Part shown: one piece after another, positions 55,679 to 63,921 of the stretch
Layout: the number at the start of each line of letters is the position of its first letter
Numbering within the stretch: position 1 is the stretch's first letter
DNA from: Paenibacillus tyrphae
GTDB lineage: Bacteria > Bacillota > Bacilli > Paenibacillales > NBRC-103111
Length of the DNA stretch: 64,000 bases
Direction: 5' to 3'
Assembly: GCF_027925525.1 (NCBI RefSeq)
Contig: NZ_BSDJ01000019.1
Coordinates: forward strand, 56,157 to 120,156
Notes under the pieces: model-generated
Seen by the model: the letters and a program-made list of their open reading frames with translations, nothing else
What the model was told of the DNA's origin: nothing
Database searches by the model: none
Position numbers and translations under genes: made by a program

Positions 55679-56973
55679 TCTTTAATCCCCCAAGCGTCAA
55701 TTGCGGCTTGCAGCTCAGGATGCCCATCCGCGGCATACTCCCGCAGCGGAACACTCGCCTGGCAGCCGTCAATTGCCTGCCGGAAGGCTTGCCCACCGGC
55801 AGCAGCGCCCATAGGATGGCCATGTACTCCGCCTCCCGCATTGACCACTACTTCTCCGCCAAAATCCCGCAGGATGAGCGGTACAAGTCCGGGATGAATG
55901 CCGGCCGAAGGAACCGGGAAGCTCGCTGCAAGCGGAACTTGTCCGTTCGCGGACGTTGGTGCTCCGTCCCCGCCGTAAATATAATCGGCGCGTTCGGTTG
56001 TCAGCAGCGCTTCCTTGATCGCCATGTTCTCTTCCTTCGGCATAACGACGGAACCGTACGGCGAAGGGAACAGCACCAGATCGGCCCCGGCGAGCCGCAT
56101 GAGCTTGCCAAGCAGCACGTTCGCAGCGATGCCGTGATACGGTGACGGATACAAGGCCCCGGCGAGTGACGGGTGAGCCATCAGCGGCACGTTGACGTCA
56201 GGGTGACGGCTCAGCTCGCTGAGAGCGTCAAAGCCGTAAGCGAGCACATTGAAGAGCAGCGCGTTGGCTCCGGCGTCGATCGCTTTTTTGGCTTGTTCGA
56301 CGAGCCCGAAGGTCGGTCCGGTCAAATTGGCCGCGTACAGCAGCTTCTGGCCGGTTTCCCGCTCGGCTTCTGCCGCCGCCTGCATGCACAGCTCGACCCG
56401 CTTCTCGATCGGAGTCAGCGGATTCTCAAACAAAATCTCGTCGTCCTTGATCAGGTCGACGCCGCCGAGCGCCTGCTGATAAAACTGCTCCCGCAGCGCG
56501 GGCAGATCGTGGCCGATCACCGATTTGAAAATGCTCATGAGCAGCGGACGGTCGTGGATGCCAAGCAGCTTGCGCACGCCCTCGATGCCGAAGCGCGGTC
56601 CCGGAAAGGCGGATAAGAACGACTCGGAGAATGCCAGGTCGATCAGCTTGATCCGGCCGTCCATTGACAGCTTCCCGAAAACAGTGACAAGCAGGGCAGG
56701 GATATCGCGGCTGAAATTAATATCGGGATAAGCGATACGAATATCTGCATATCTTGCGGAAGCGGGCTCGCCTGCCGACGGTTCGTGTACGTCCACGCTG
56801 ACGACACGGCCGAGATGCTTTTCCATTTCCGCCTTGCGCGCTTCCGGCAGCTCGGTCCAGCTTCCGACGGTCAGACCGACGGCGATGCCGGTCGCTTTTT
56901 TATGAAAATCGGCTTTCTCGTCATAACAACGGTAGGTGGCTACGCAATACGCTGAGGATATAGCAAGACTCAC
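55675..56973 (-). CDS. mtnW: 2,3-diketo-5-methylthiopentyl-1-phosphate enolase (RuBisCO-like)
   Basis: A 432-residue type IV RuBisCO-like protein that enolises the diketo sugar phosphate in methionine salvage. It shows ATYRCYDEK, GGVDLIKDDEILFENPL (the lysine that is carbamylated for magnesium binding), VPLMAHPSLAGALYP, ADLVLFPSPYGSV and NAGGGVHGHPMGAAAGG. GTG start with AAGAAGGTG upstream. It begins only 15 bases after the proC stop, with no terminator between, so cotranscription with proBAC is likely. Confidence 0.96.
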   Translation of the reverse strand: MSLAISSAYCVATYRCYDEKADFHKKATGIAVGLTVGSWTELPEARKAEMEKHLGRVVSVDVHEPSAGEPASARYADIRIAYPDINFSRDIPALLVTVFGKLSMDGRIKLIDLAFSESFLSAFPGPRFGIEGVRKLLGIHDRPLLMSIFKSVIGHDLPALREQFYQQALGGVDLIKDDEILFENPLTPIEKRVELCMQAAAEAERETGQKLLYAANLTGPTFGLVEQAKKAIDAGANALLFNVLAYGFDALSELSRHPDVNVPLMAHPSLAGALYPSPYHGIAANVLLGKLMRLAGADLVLFPSPYGSVVMPKEENMAIKEALLTTERADYIYGGDGAPTSANGQVPLAASFPVPSAGIHPGLVPLILRDFGGEVVVNAGGGVHGHPMGAAAGGQAFRQAIDGCQASVPLREYAADGHPELQAAIDAWGIKE

Positions 56974-56988
56974 AAACGGACACCTTCT

Positions 56989-57855
56989 TTACTTGGTATG
57001 GGAAGCGATGGAAGCGCTGATCGCCGCGCCCATTTCGGCCGAACGTTCCGTGGCGCGGCGTATCGCTTTGGAAACCGTATCGGTGAAGCCGCAGTGGTCC
57101 ATCGTCTCGATGGCCGCATGCGTAGCGCCGTTCGGAGACGTCACCTTGCGGCGCAGCTCGGCCGGCTCTTCTCCGCTCAGCTCGACCATGCGGGCCGCAC
57201 CCATCACCGTTTGCACGGTCAGACGCTTGGCCTCCTCATGCGTTAGCCCTCCGCTCATCCCGCCTTCGATCATGGCTTCCATCATATAATAAATATAGGC
57301 CGGGCCGCAGCCGGATAGCCCTACAATCGTTTCCATCAGCGATTCTTCGACGATCGATACGATGCCGACGGAGCGGAACATCTCTTCGCCCAGCTGCCGC
57401 TGCGCGTCCGAGACGCCCCGGGAAAAGCTGAGCCCGGTTGCGCCAAGCCCGATGGTGCTGGATGTGTTGGGCATCGTGCGGACAATGGCCCAGCCGGTGC
57501 CGCCGAGAATCGCTTCCATCATGTCGATGGAAAGTCCGGCAATTACCGATACGAGCAGTTGCTCTTTGCGGAGCATCGGCTTCAAATCGAGCAAGCCCTG
57601 AGCGGCGTCGCTCGGCTTAAAGGCCAAGACGATGATATCGGCTGAAGCGATAGCATCGTTTCGCTCGGCAGCTCCCGCGGCGTATCGAATGCCGTACTGC
57701 TTCTTCAGTTCTTGCAGACGGGCTTCATTCGACCGGTTGACGGCTACAAGCTGTTCCGGCTGCATGCCCGCCTCGGAGATGAGTCCCCGGATGATCGCTT
57801 CCGCCATGGAGCCGGCGCCGACGAACGTGATGTTTTTGGATAAAATCTGTGACAT
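56989..57855 (-). CDS. proC: Pyrroline-5-carboxylate reductase
   Basis: ProC carries out the last step of proline synthesis, reduction of pyrroline-5-carboxylate. The 288-residue protein has the Rossmann motif ITFVGAGSMAEAIIRGL, VLAFKPSD, VRTMPNTSSTIGLG, GLSGCGPAYIYYMMEAM and KVTSPNGATHAAIETM. ATG at 57855 has AAAGGAGC upstream. A longer frame to 57930 lacks a good signal. It follows proA by 46 bases. Confidence 0.95.
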   Translation of the reverse strand: MSQILSKNITFVGAGSMAEAIIRGLISEAGMQPEQLVAVNRSNEARLQELKKQYGIRYAAGAAERNDAIASADIIVLAFKPSDAAQGLLDLKPMLRKEQLLVSVIAGLSIDMMEAILGGTGWAIVRTMPNTSSTIGLGATGLSFSRGVSDAQRQLGEEMFRSVGIVSIVEESLMETIVGLSGCGPAYIYYMMEAMIEGGMSGGLTHEEAKRLTVQTVMGAARMVELSGEEPAELRRKVTSPNGATHAAIETMDHCGFTDTVSKAIRRATERSAEMGAAISASIASHTK

Positions 57856-57901
57856 ATTGGCTGCTCCTTTCGAACTTTGCAAGTGTATACGATCTTCTGG
57901 G

Positions 57902-59173
57902 TTAACCGCGAATTTGCCCGTCTCCGACAATGCAGTATTTGCTCGACGTCAGCGCCGGCAAGCCCATAGGACCGCGAGCGTGCAGCTTTTGCGTGCTGAT
58001 GCCGATTTCGGCGCCGAAGCCGAATTCGAAGCCGTCCGTGAAACGGGTGGAGGCGTTATGATACACCGCTGCGGCATCGACTTCCTGCAGGAAACGCACA
58101 GCGTTCGCCTCGTCTTCCGTCACGATGCATTCCGAGTGCATCGTCCCGTGGCGGCGTATATGCTCTAGCGCCTCATCCAGTCCGTTTACGACACGAACGT
58201 TCAAAATATAGTCATTATACTCGGTATCCCAGTCGGCTTCCGAGGCCGCTTTCACCGTCGGCACAAGCCGCTGCGCTTCCTCATCTCCCCGCAGCTCGAC
58301 CATTTGCTGCACGAATTGCTCGGCGATGCTCGCCAGATGTCGTTCCGCGAAATCACGATGCACCAGCAGCGTTTCCATCGAGTTGCATACGGAAGGCCGC
58401 TGTACTTTCGCGTTGATGGCGATCTTCAGTGCCATATCCGGCTGCGCGCTGGCGTCGATATAAGTATGGCAAATACCGGCCCCAGTCTCAATCACCGGTA
58501 CGGTTGCGTTTTTGACGACGTTCTGAATCAATGAAGCGCCGCCGCGCGGAATAAGCACGTCGAGCAGGCCGTTCAGCTTGAGCATTTCGTCCACCGATGC
58601 ACGGCTCGGGTCCATGACGAGCTGCAGCGCGTCTGCCGGAACGTCGGTCGATTTCAGCGCCTCGTGGAGCACTTCGACGATCCGTTTATTGGACTGGAGC
58701 GCCGAGGAGCCGCCGCGCAAGACGACGGCATTGCCGGTTTTCAGGCAGAGTCCGGCCGCATCCACCGTTACGTTCGGGCGCGCTTCGTAGATGATGCCGA
58801 TGACGCCGAGCGGCACGCGGACCTTGCGGATTTGCAGGCCGTTCGGGCGGTCGAACGCCTCCAGCGTATCGCCGATCGGATCGGGCAACGCGACGACCTG
58901 CCGCAATCCGTCGGCCATCGCTTCGATCCGCTGGCGGTTCAGGGCCAGCCGATCGAGCAGTGAGGTGCTGATGCCGCTCTCGCGTCCGCGCTGTAGATCC
59001 TCGGCGTTGGCCGCGATGATCGATTCGGCCTCCGCTACGAGGGCGTCCGCCATGCGCAGCAGCGCATCGTTCTTTTGCCCGGTGCTGAGCAAACCGAGCT
59101 TCGGCGCGGCTTGCTTGGCCAGCTTCGCTTTTTGCACCACTTCGCTCAGGTTTAGAGCTTGATCCGTTGTCAT
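57902..59173 (-). CDS. proA: Glutamate-5-semialdehyde dehydrogenase (gamma-glutamyl phosphate reductase)
   Basis: ProA reduces glutamyl phosphate to glutamate semialdehyde. The 423-residue aldehyde-dehydrogenase-like protein has VPLGVIGIIYEARPNVTVDA, KTGNAVVLRGGSSA, IPRGGASLIQNV, the catalytic region QRPSVCNSMETLLVH (cysteine) and FTDGFEFGFGAEIGISTQKLHARGPMGL. The ATG at 59173 follows GAAGGAGGAAG. It lies 43 bases after proB. Confidence 0.97.
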   Translation of the reverse strand: MTTDQALNLSEVVQKAKLAKQAAPKLGLLSTGQKNDALLRMADALVAEAESIIAANAEDLQRGRESGISTSLLDRLALNRQRIEAMADGLRQVVALPDPIGDTLEAFDRPNGLQIRKVRVPLGVIGIIYEARPNVTVDAAGLCLKTGNAVVLRGGSSALQSNKRIVEVLHEALKSTDVPADALQLVMDPSRASVDEMLKLNGLLDVLIPRGGASLIQNVVKNATVPVIETGAGICHTYIDASAQPDMALKIAINAKVQRPSVCNSMETLLVHRDFAERHLASIAEQFVQQMVELRGDEEAQRLVPTVKAASEADWDTEYNDYILNVRVVNGLDEALEHIRRHGTMHSECIVTEDEANAVRFLQEVDAAAVYHNASTRFTDGFEFGFGAEIGISTQKLHARGPMGLPALTSSKYCIVGDGQIRG

Positions 59174-59216
59174 GTTCAACTTCCTCCTTCGGAGCATCGT
59201 TTTAAGTCATACTTGC

Positions 59217-60350
59217 CTAGGTTTCAGCTGTATCTTTTGCTTTTGCCGTGGATGCGAGGGTAATCCATTCGTCGCGATGGATGACTTCGATGCGCGATAC
59301 CTCGATCCGCTTCTGTACTTCCTCCGTACTAAGACCGGCAACGGCCTGTAGCTGCCAGGAGGCATAATTGACGACGCCGCGTCCGATCGTTTCCCCATCC
59401 GGGCCGAGCACTTCGATGACATCGCCGGGATGGAACTCCCCGGTCACTTCCTTAACTCCCGCGGGCAGCAAGCTTTTGCCGCCTGCGATGAGAGCCAACT
59501 CCGCGCCTTCGTCCACATAGACCGAGCCCTGCGGCTGGGAGTGGAAACCGAGCCACTGCTTCTTCATCGGCAAATTATGCTCCGCCGTATCGAAATAAGT
59601 GCCTTTCCCGGTTCCTTCCACGGCCAGCATCAGATCGCCGGGCTCCGCAACGCGCCCGACGAACACCGGCACGCCGCCGCGCATGGCGATTCGTGCGGCC
59701 TCGATTTTGGAGCGCATCCCGCCGGTGCCAACACTGGAACCGGAACCGCCGGCAATCCGGTAAATGCTTTCGTCGATTTCCAGTACGCGGTCGATCCGTT
59801 TGGCGTCGGCGTTTTTGCGCGGGTCTTCGGTGTATAATCCGTCCGTATCGGTGAGAATGACCAGCCTTTGCGCCCGGACCAGATTGGCTACGAGGGCGGA
59901 AAGCGTATCATTGTCCCCGAATTTCAGCTCGTCGACCGAAACCGTATCGTTTTCGTTAATGATCGGCAGCATTCCGCGGCGCAGCAGCTCTTCAATCGTC
60001 ATCTGCGCGTTGTGGATTCGCTTGCGGTTGGAGAAGTCGGAGCGGGTCAGCAAAATTTGCCCTACGCCTACGCCATGCCCCGAAAATGCGGCTTGATATG
60101 CTTGCATCAGCAGCGCCTGCCCGACGGAAGCGGAGGCCTGCTTCTCGTGCAGCAGCTTGGGACGCGACGCGTAGCCCAGCTCCCGAAAGCCGGCTGCCAC
60201 GGCACCCGAGGTCACGAGGAGCACAGGAAAGCCTTGGGCGCGAAGCGCCGCCAGCTCATCTGCAAAAAATGCGATTTTTGCCCGGTTCAATCCGCCTTCG
60301 TCGGACGTTAGCGAGCTGCTGCCGATTTTCACTACGATCGTTTGCTGCAT
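59217..60350 (-). CDS. proB: Glutamate 5-kinase
   Basis: ProB phosphorylates glutamate at the first step of proline synthesis and is normally feedback inhibited by proline. The 377-residue protein has the amino acid kinase domain (VVKIGSSSLTSDEGG, LVTSGAVAAG, INENDTVS, GTGGMRSKI) and a C-terminal PUA domain from about residue 280. ATG at 60350 gives the family start MQQTIVVKIGSS. ATG at 60368 is a weaker alternative. A T-box leader precedes it. Confidence 0.96.
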   Translation of the reverse strand: MQQTIVVKIGSSSLTSDEGGLNRAKIAFFADELAALRAQGFPVLLVTSGAVAAGFRELGYASRPKLLHEKQASASVGQALLMQAYQAAFSGHGVGVGQILLTRSDFSNRKRIHNAQMTIEELLRRGMLPIINENDTVSVDELKFGDNDTLSALVANLVRAQRLVILTDTDGLYTEDPRKNADAKRIDRVLEIDESIYRIAGGSGSSVGTGGMRSKIEAARIAMRGGVPVFVGRVAEPGDLMLAVEGTGKGTYFDTAEHNLPMKKQWLGFHSQPQGSVYVDEGAELALIAGGKSLLPAGVKEVTGEFHPGDVIEVLGPDGETIGRGVVNYASWQLQAVAGLSTEEVQKRIEVSRIEVIHRDEWITLASTAKAKDTAET

Positions 60351-60408
60351 AGGAATCACTCTTTCCATGACTGATCTGGCTGTCGCCCGGGGCAGGGGCG
60401 GAAAACAC

Positions 60409-60649
60409 AAAAAGGCCCCGTCCTTTAAGGACGAAAGCCTCTACTTCCGCGGTACCACCTTACTTGATGAATTGACGATCAATCCATCCTGCTTCAGACC
60501 CTTGTAACGGCAGGGAAAGCCGTCCAGCTCGTCGCTGGCCGTTCAGGGGCGGGTTCGGCAAGGCTCCACGGTAAATTCTCGCAGCCGGTGGAATTTACTC
60601 TCTGATCGTGCAGGGGCTTTCCTACTATTCCCATCAATACGTTTTGCTT
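60409..60649 (-). promoter_or_regulatory. T-box riboswitch, proline-specific, controlling proBAC
   Basis: On the minus strand the T-box AAGGTGGTACCGCGG is at 60462-60448. The terminator stem (60439-60429 with 60423-60414) ends in five T residues at 60413-60409. Stem I contains AGAGAG, GGCTGCGAGAATTT and the specifier region GAACCCGCCCC. By alignment with the ileS leader the specifier is CCG (60552-60550). The overlapping alternative CCC also encodes proline. Uncharged tRNA-Pro should switch on proBAC. Confidence 0.92.
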
Positions 60650-60655
60650 TTCATT

Positions 60656-60684
60656 AGCATAGCATGAGGGGGGAGGTTTGTAAA
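60656..60684 (-). promoter_or_regulatory. Sigma-A promoter of the proline T-box leader
   Basis: On the minus strand TTTACA (60684-60679) and TATGCT (60661-60656) are 17 bases apart, with TG one base before the -10 (extended -10). It lies directly after the mtnE stop codon. Confidence 0.8.
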
Positions 60685-60689
60685 GGCGA

Positions 60690-61901
60690 TCAGCCGAACA
60701 GGCGAAGCGCGTCGATTCGGTCAACCGCTTCGCGGAGCCGCTCTTCGGTGCTGAGCAAGCCGAGGCGCACATAGCCTTCGCCGTGATCGCCGAAGCCGAC
60801 TCCCGGAGCGACGACAATCTTGGCCTGCTCAAGCAGCATGTCGGAGAACGACTCCGATGTATAGCCCTTCGGCACGGGCAGCCAAGTGAAGAAAGAGCCT
60901 TGCGAACGCGACGCTTGCCAGCCGATCCGGTCCAAAGCGCCGAACAGGGCGTCTCTGCGGCTCTGGTATATCTGCACGAGCTCGCGAACGCTATCCTGCG
61001 GGCCGGTCAACGCGACGGCCGCCGCCTCTTGGATGCCTCCGAACAAGCTGCAGTAGTAATGATCCTGAATCAAGTTGATCATCCGCACGATTTCGGGGTT
61101 TCCGAGGCAGAAGCCGACCCGCCAGCCGGCCATGTTGTACGTTTTGGACAGCGTGTAAAATTCGACGCCGACTTCCTTGGCGCCCGGCAGCTGCAGGAAG
61201 CTGACTGGCTTCTGTCCGTCGAAGCCGATGGCGCCGTAAGCAAAGTCGCTGGCGACAACGATGCCGTGCTTCGCCGCAAAAGCAATTGTCTCTTCATAGA
61301 AGGAAGCCGGAGCTGAAACCGCCGTCGGATTGTTCGGGTAGTTGATGAACATCAGCTTCGCGAGATTTACGTCATCGGCGGAAAGCGCGCTGTAATCCGG
61401 CAGGAATCCGTTCGATTCCAGAAGCGGCATAAAGGCCATCCGGGCGCCGGCCAGGGCGACACCGGACCAGTAATCCGGGTATCCCGGGTCCGGCACTAAA
61501 CAGACGTCGCCGGGATTGAGCAGGCATTGGGCAATTTCTACAAGGCCGGTTTTGCCGCCGAACAAAACCGCCACTTCCGTTTCCGGGTCAAGCTCGACGC
61601 CATAATCTTCCCGGTATCGTTGGGCGACAGCCTCTTTTAAGAACAAGTAGCCGTTGAACGGAGGGTAGCGGTGGTACTGCGGATTTTCCGCCGCTTGTTG
61701 CAGCGCCTTGACGATGTGCGGCGGGGTCGGGCGATCCGGATTCCCTTGTCCCAGATTGATGACGTCGTGTCCTGCAGCAATCTGGACATTGGCCTTGCGC
61801 ACAAGTGTGGCGAAAAATTGGGTGGGCAGTTCTTGCAGCCGCTGTGCCGGAATCATGGGAAAAGCGCTGACGGCTGCTTTTGTCGGGTTATTGGTGTTCA
61901 T
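60690..61901 (-). CDS. mtnE: Methionine salvage aminotransferase MtnE-like
   Basis: A 403-residue class I/II PLP aminotransferase. It has NLGQGNPDRPTPPHI, YRYPPFNGYLFLKEAVA-like sequence (HRYPPFNG), FINYPNNPTAVSAP, the PLP lysine in YTLSKTYNMAGWRVGF and VAPGVGFG. It resembles both MtnE (last step of methionine salvage, making methionine) and LL-DAP aminotransferase-like proteins. Context with mtnW, mtnX, mtnB and mtnU favours MtnE. GGAGTGA precedes the ATG. No terminator follows before the proline T-box, whose terminator would end its mRNA. Confidence 0.85.
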   Translation of the reverse strand: MNTNNPTKAAVSAFPMIPAQRLQELPTQFFATLVRKANVQIAAGHDVINLGQGNPDRPTPPHIVKALQQAAENPQYHRYPPFNGYLFLKEAVAQRYREDYGVELDPETEVAVLFGGKTGLVEIAQCLLNPGDVCLVPDPGYPDYWSGVALAGARMAFMPLLESNGFLPDYSALSADDVNLAKLMFINYPNNPTAVSAPASFYEETIAFAAKHGIVVASDFAYGAIGFDGQKPVSFLQLPGAKEVGVEFYTLSKTYNMAGWRVGFCLGNPEIVRMINLIQDHYYCSLFGGIQEAAAVALTGPQDSVRELVQIYQSRRDALFGALDRIGWQASRSQGSFFTWLPVPKGYTSESFSDMLLEQAKIVVAPGVGFGDHGEGYVRLGLLSTEERLREAVDRIDALRLFG

Positions 61902-62192
61902 CTATGTCACTCCATTTAGTTTGGTTTCAAATGTGTTGCCTTACGATTAATTCCTTCTGTTCTCATCGGAATATAGTAAATACCCTGAGCGGATAGGAAT
62001 AATGTAACATGAAAAACGGTGTGTGTATACGGGTCTATTTCATCGAATCATCCATTTAACTGTCGAGTGGAATTTTTTATTTGCGTATGATGTGCAAAAG
62101 CAAGAAGATGTGTTATATTCACTGTGTGAAGTTTCAACAAGTGATATATGATTTCATGGAATGAAATTATATTGGCAACGGAGGGAACGTCC
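61902..62192. other. Divergent AT-rich intergenic region
   Basis: This 291-base gap between mtnE and the methyltransferase gene is AT-rich and must hold promoters for both. TTATAT at 62113 on the plus strand and TACTATATT on the minus strand near 61975 are possible -10 elements without convincing -35 partners. I looked for an S-box (SAM-I) leader before mtnE and found none. Confidence 0.4.
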
Positions 62193-62981
62193 ATGGCGAT
62201 AAGCTTTCACGACGAATACAATAAATATACCTATACCGGCAGGCTCGCCGATTCCGGCTGGATGGAGCTGATTCGGAAGAAGGCGCGCCCCCAAGGGAAA
62301 ACGGCGGCGGACATCGGCTGCGGCGGGGGCATTTACTCTGTTGCTTTGGTAGAGCTGGGCGTTTCGTCGGTCGTCGGCATCGATTTCTCCGAAGCGATGC
62401 TTCAAGGAGCCGCAGAGCATTGCACGGAGTACGGGCAGATCCTCTTGGCGCAAGGGACGGCGGATCGGACGGGATTGCCCGATGACTCGGTCGAGCTCGT
62501 GCTGGAGCGCGCGCTGATCCACCATGTTACCGCAGAAGCACTGCTGGATGTATTCCGCGAGGCGCAGCGGATCCTGAAGCCCGGAGGGCTGCTGATCGTG
62601 CAAGATCGCACGCCTGAGGACTGCCTGCTTCCCGGAAGCAGGGAGCATTTGCGCGGCTACTGGTTCGAGAAGTACCCGCGTCTACGCCAGCTGGAAGCAG
62701 GCCGCCGTCACGATGCAGCAGCCATACGCAAAGTATTGGAAGCATCCGGGTTCTCAGTCGTGGAAGAAACGCAGCTATGGGAGGTGCGCAAAAGCTACGC
62801 TAGCTATAGCGACTATCGGGAGGAGCTATTGAGCCGGAAGGGACGTTCCATTTTGCATGAATTATCGAATGCGGAGCTTCAGGATTTGGCGGATGCCGTC
62901 GCAGCGGACTCGGGCTTGGAATCGAATGAGCCAGTCGAGGAACGGGACCGCTGGACAATATTCTTTGCGCAAGCGCGTTGA
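62193..62981 (+). CDS. Class I SAM-dependent methyltransferase
   Basis: A 262-residue methyltransferase. The SAM motif I is AADIGCGGGIYSVALVELG (near residue 40), followed by VVGIDFSEAML, LPDDSVELVLERALIHHV and RILKPGGLLIVQDR, as in the UbiE/Methyltransf_11 group. The substrate is unknown. ATG at 62193 follows GGAGGGAACG. A frame from 62148 has no signal. It is divergent from mtnE and leads into mtnU, so it may be cotranscribed with mtnU. Confidence 0.88.
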   Translation: MAISFHDEYNKYTYTGRLADSGWMELIRKKARPQGKTAADIGCGGGIYSVALVELGVSSVVGIDFSEAMLQGAAEHCTEYGQILLAQGTADRTGLPDDSVELVLERALIHHVTAEALLDVFREAQRILKPGGLLIVQDRTPEDCLLPGSREHLRGYWFEKYPRLRQLEAGRRHDAAAIRKVLEASGFSVVEETQLWEVRKSYASYSDYREELLSRKGRSILHELSNAELQDLADAVAADSGLESNEPVEERDRWTIFFAQAR

Positions 62982-63083
62982 AGTTCCGCTTACGTTGCTC
63001 TATGATAATAGGAAGAAACGGCGTAGCGTCCCAAAACGGGCCGCTGCGTCCGGAATTTCGAGACGGGTAAGGGGGAAGGTTAG

Positions 63084-63881
63084 ATGGCTGGGCAACGATG
63101 GAATTTGGCTCTGCTGCAGATGGACATCGCAATAGGAGAACCCGAACGCAACTTCGCAAAGCTGGAGAGCCTTCTGCATGAGGCGGTCGCTCATGATTCG
63201 AAGCCGGATGTGATCGTCTTTCCGGAGATGTGGAACACCGGCTACGCGTTGGATCGGATTCAGGAGCTCGCGGACCGTTACGGAGAGCGGACCGAAGCGC
63301 TGCTGTCGGCGTTTAGCCGAAAGCACGGCGTAAACATCGTCGGCGGTTCGATCGCGGAGAAGCGGGACGACGGCGTTTACAATACGATATTCGCATATGA
63401 CCGGCAAGGAAACCGTGCAGGAGACTACTCGAAAATTCATTTGTTCCGGCTGATGGATGAGGAGAAGTTTCTGCAAAGCGGAGACCGGGCGGGCGAACTG
63501 CAATTGGACGGCATTCCGGCCGGCATGATGATCTGCTATGACATCCGCTTCCCGGAGCTTGCGCGAAAGCTGGCGCTTGGCGGCGCGCAAATTTTATTCG
63601 TTCCGGCCGAATGGCCGAATCCGCGGCTGCATCACTGGCGCACGCTGCTGATGGCTAGGGCGATCGAAAACCAGATGTTCGTCGTCTCCTGCAACCGCGT
63701 AGGCGTGAGCGGGACGACGGAGTTTTTCGGTCATTCGATGGTCATCGATCCGTGGGGCGAGGTGCTGGCCGAAGGGGGGGAAGCCGAAACGATCGTTCGC
63801 GCTGCCGTCGACCTTAGCGAGGTGCCTGCCGTACGCAGCAAAATTCCGGTATTTGAAGACAGACGTCCTTCTTTATATTAA
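63084..63881 (+). CDS. mtnU: Carbon-nitrogen hydrolase MtnU-like (omega-amidase family)
   Basis: A 265-residue nitrilase-superfamily protein with the Glu-Lys-Cys triad in VVFPEMWNTGY-like sequence (FPEMWN), YSKIHLFRLM and GMMICYDIRFPEL (cysteine near residue 152). Bacillus mtnU (ykrU) lies next to mtnE and probably hydrolyses the amide product of the MtnE reaction. Here it is close to mtnE but separated by the divergent methyltransferase gene. AAGGGGGAAGG precedes the ATG. Confidence 0.88.
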   Translation: MAGQRWNLALLQMDIAIGEPERNFAKLESLLHEAVAHDSKPDVIVFPEMWNTGYALDRIQELADRYGERTEALLSAFSRKHGVNIVGGSIAEKRDDGVYNTIFAYDRQGNRAGDYSKIHLFRLMDEEKFLQSGDRAGELQLDGIPAGMMICYDIRFPELARKLALGGAQILFVPAEWPNPRLHHWRTLLMARAIENQMFVVSCNRVGVSGTTEFFGHSMVIDPWGEVLAEGGEAETIVRAAVDLSEVPAVRSKIPVFEDRRPSLY

Positions 63882-63895
63882 AAAGGTATGAAAAA

Positions 63896-63921
63896 CCGGC
63901 TCGGATCATTCGAGGCCGGTC
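63896..63921 (+). other. Hairpin after mtnU
   Basis: ACCGG-CTCG pairs with CGAG-GCCGGT with one bulged base. No T-run follows, so it is at best a weak terminator. The last roughly 80 bases of the window contain a CGGAGG string but no recognisable start of the next gene. Confidence 0.4.

Noticed and set aside
61902..62147. S-box (SAM-I) riboswitch before mtnE
   Set aside because: Expected because S-boxes often control methionine salvage genes, but the conserved core elements were not found on either strand.
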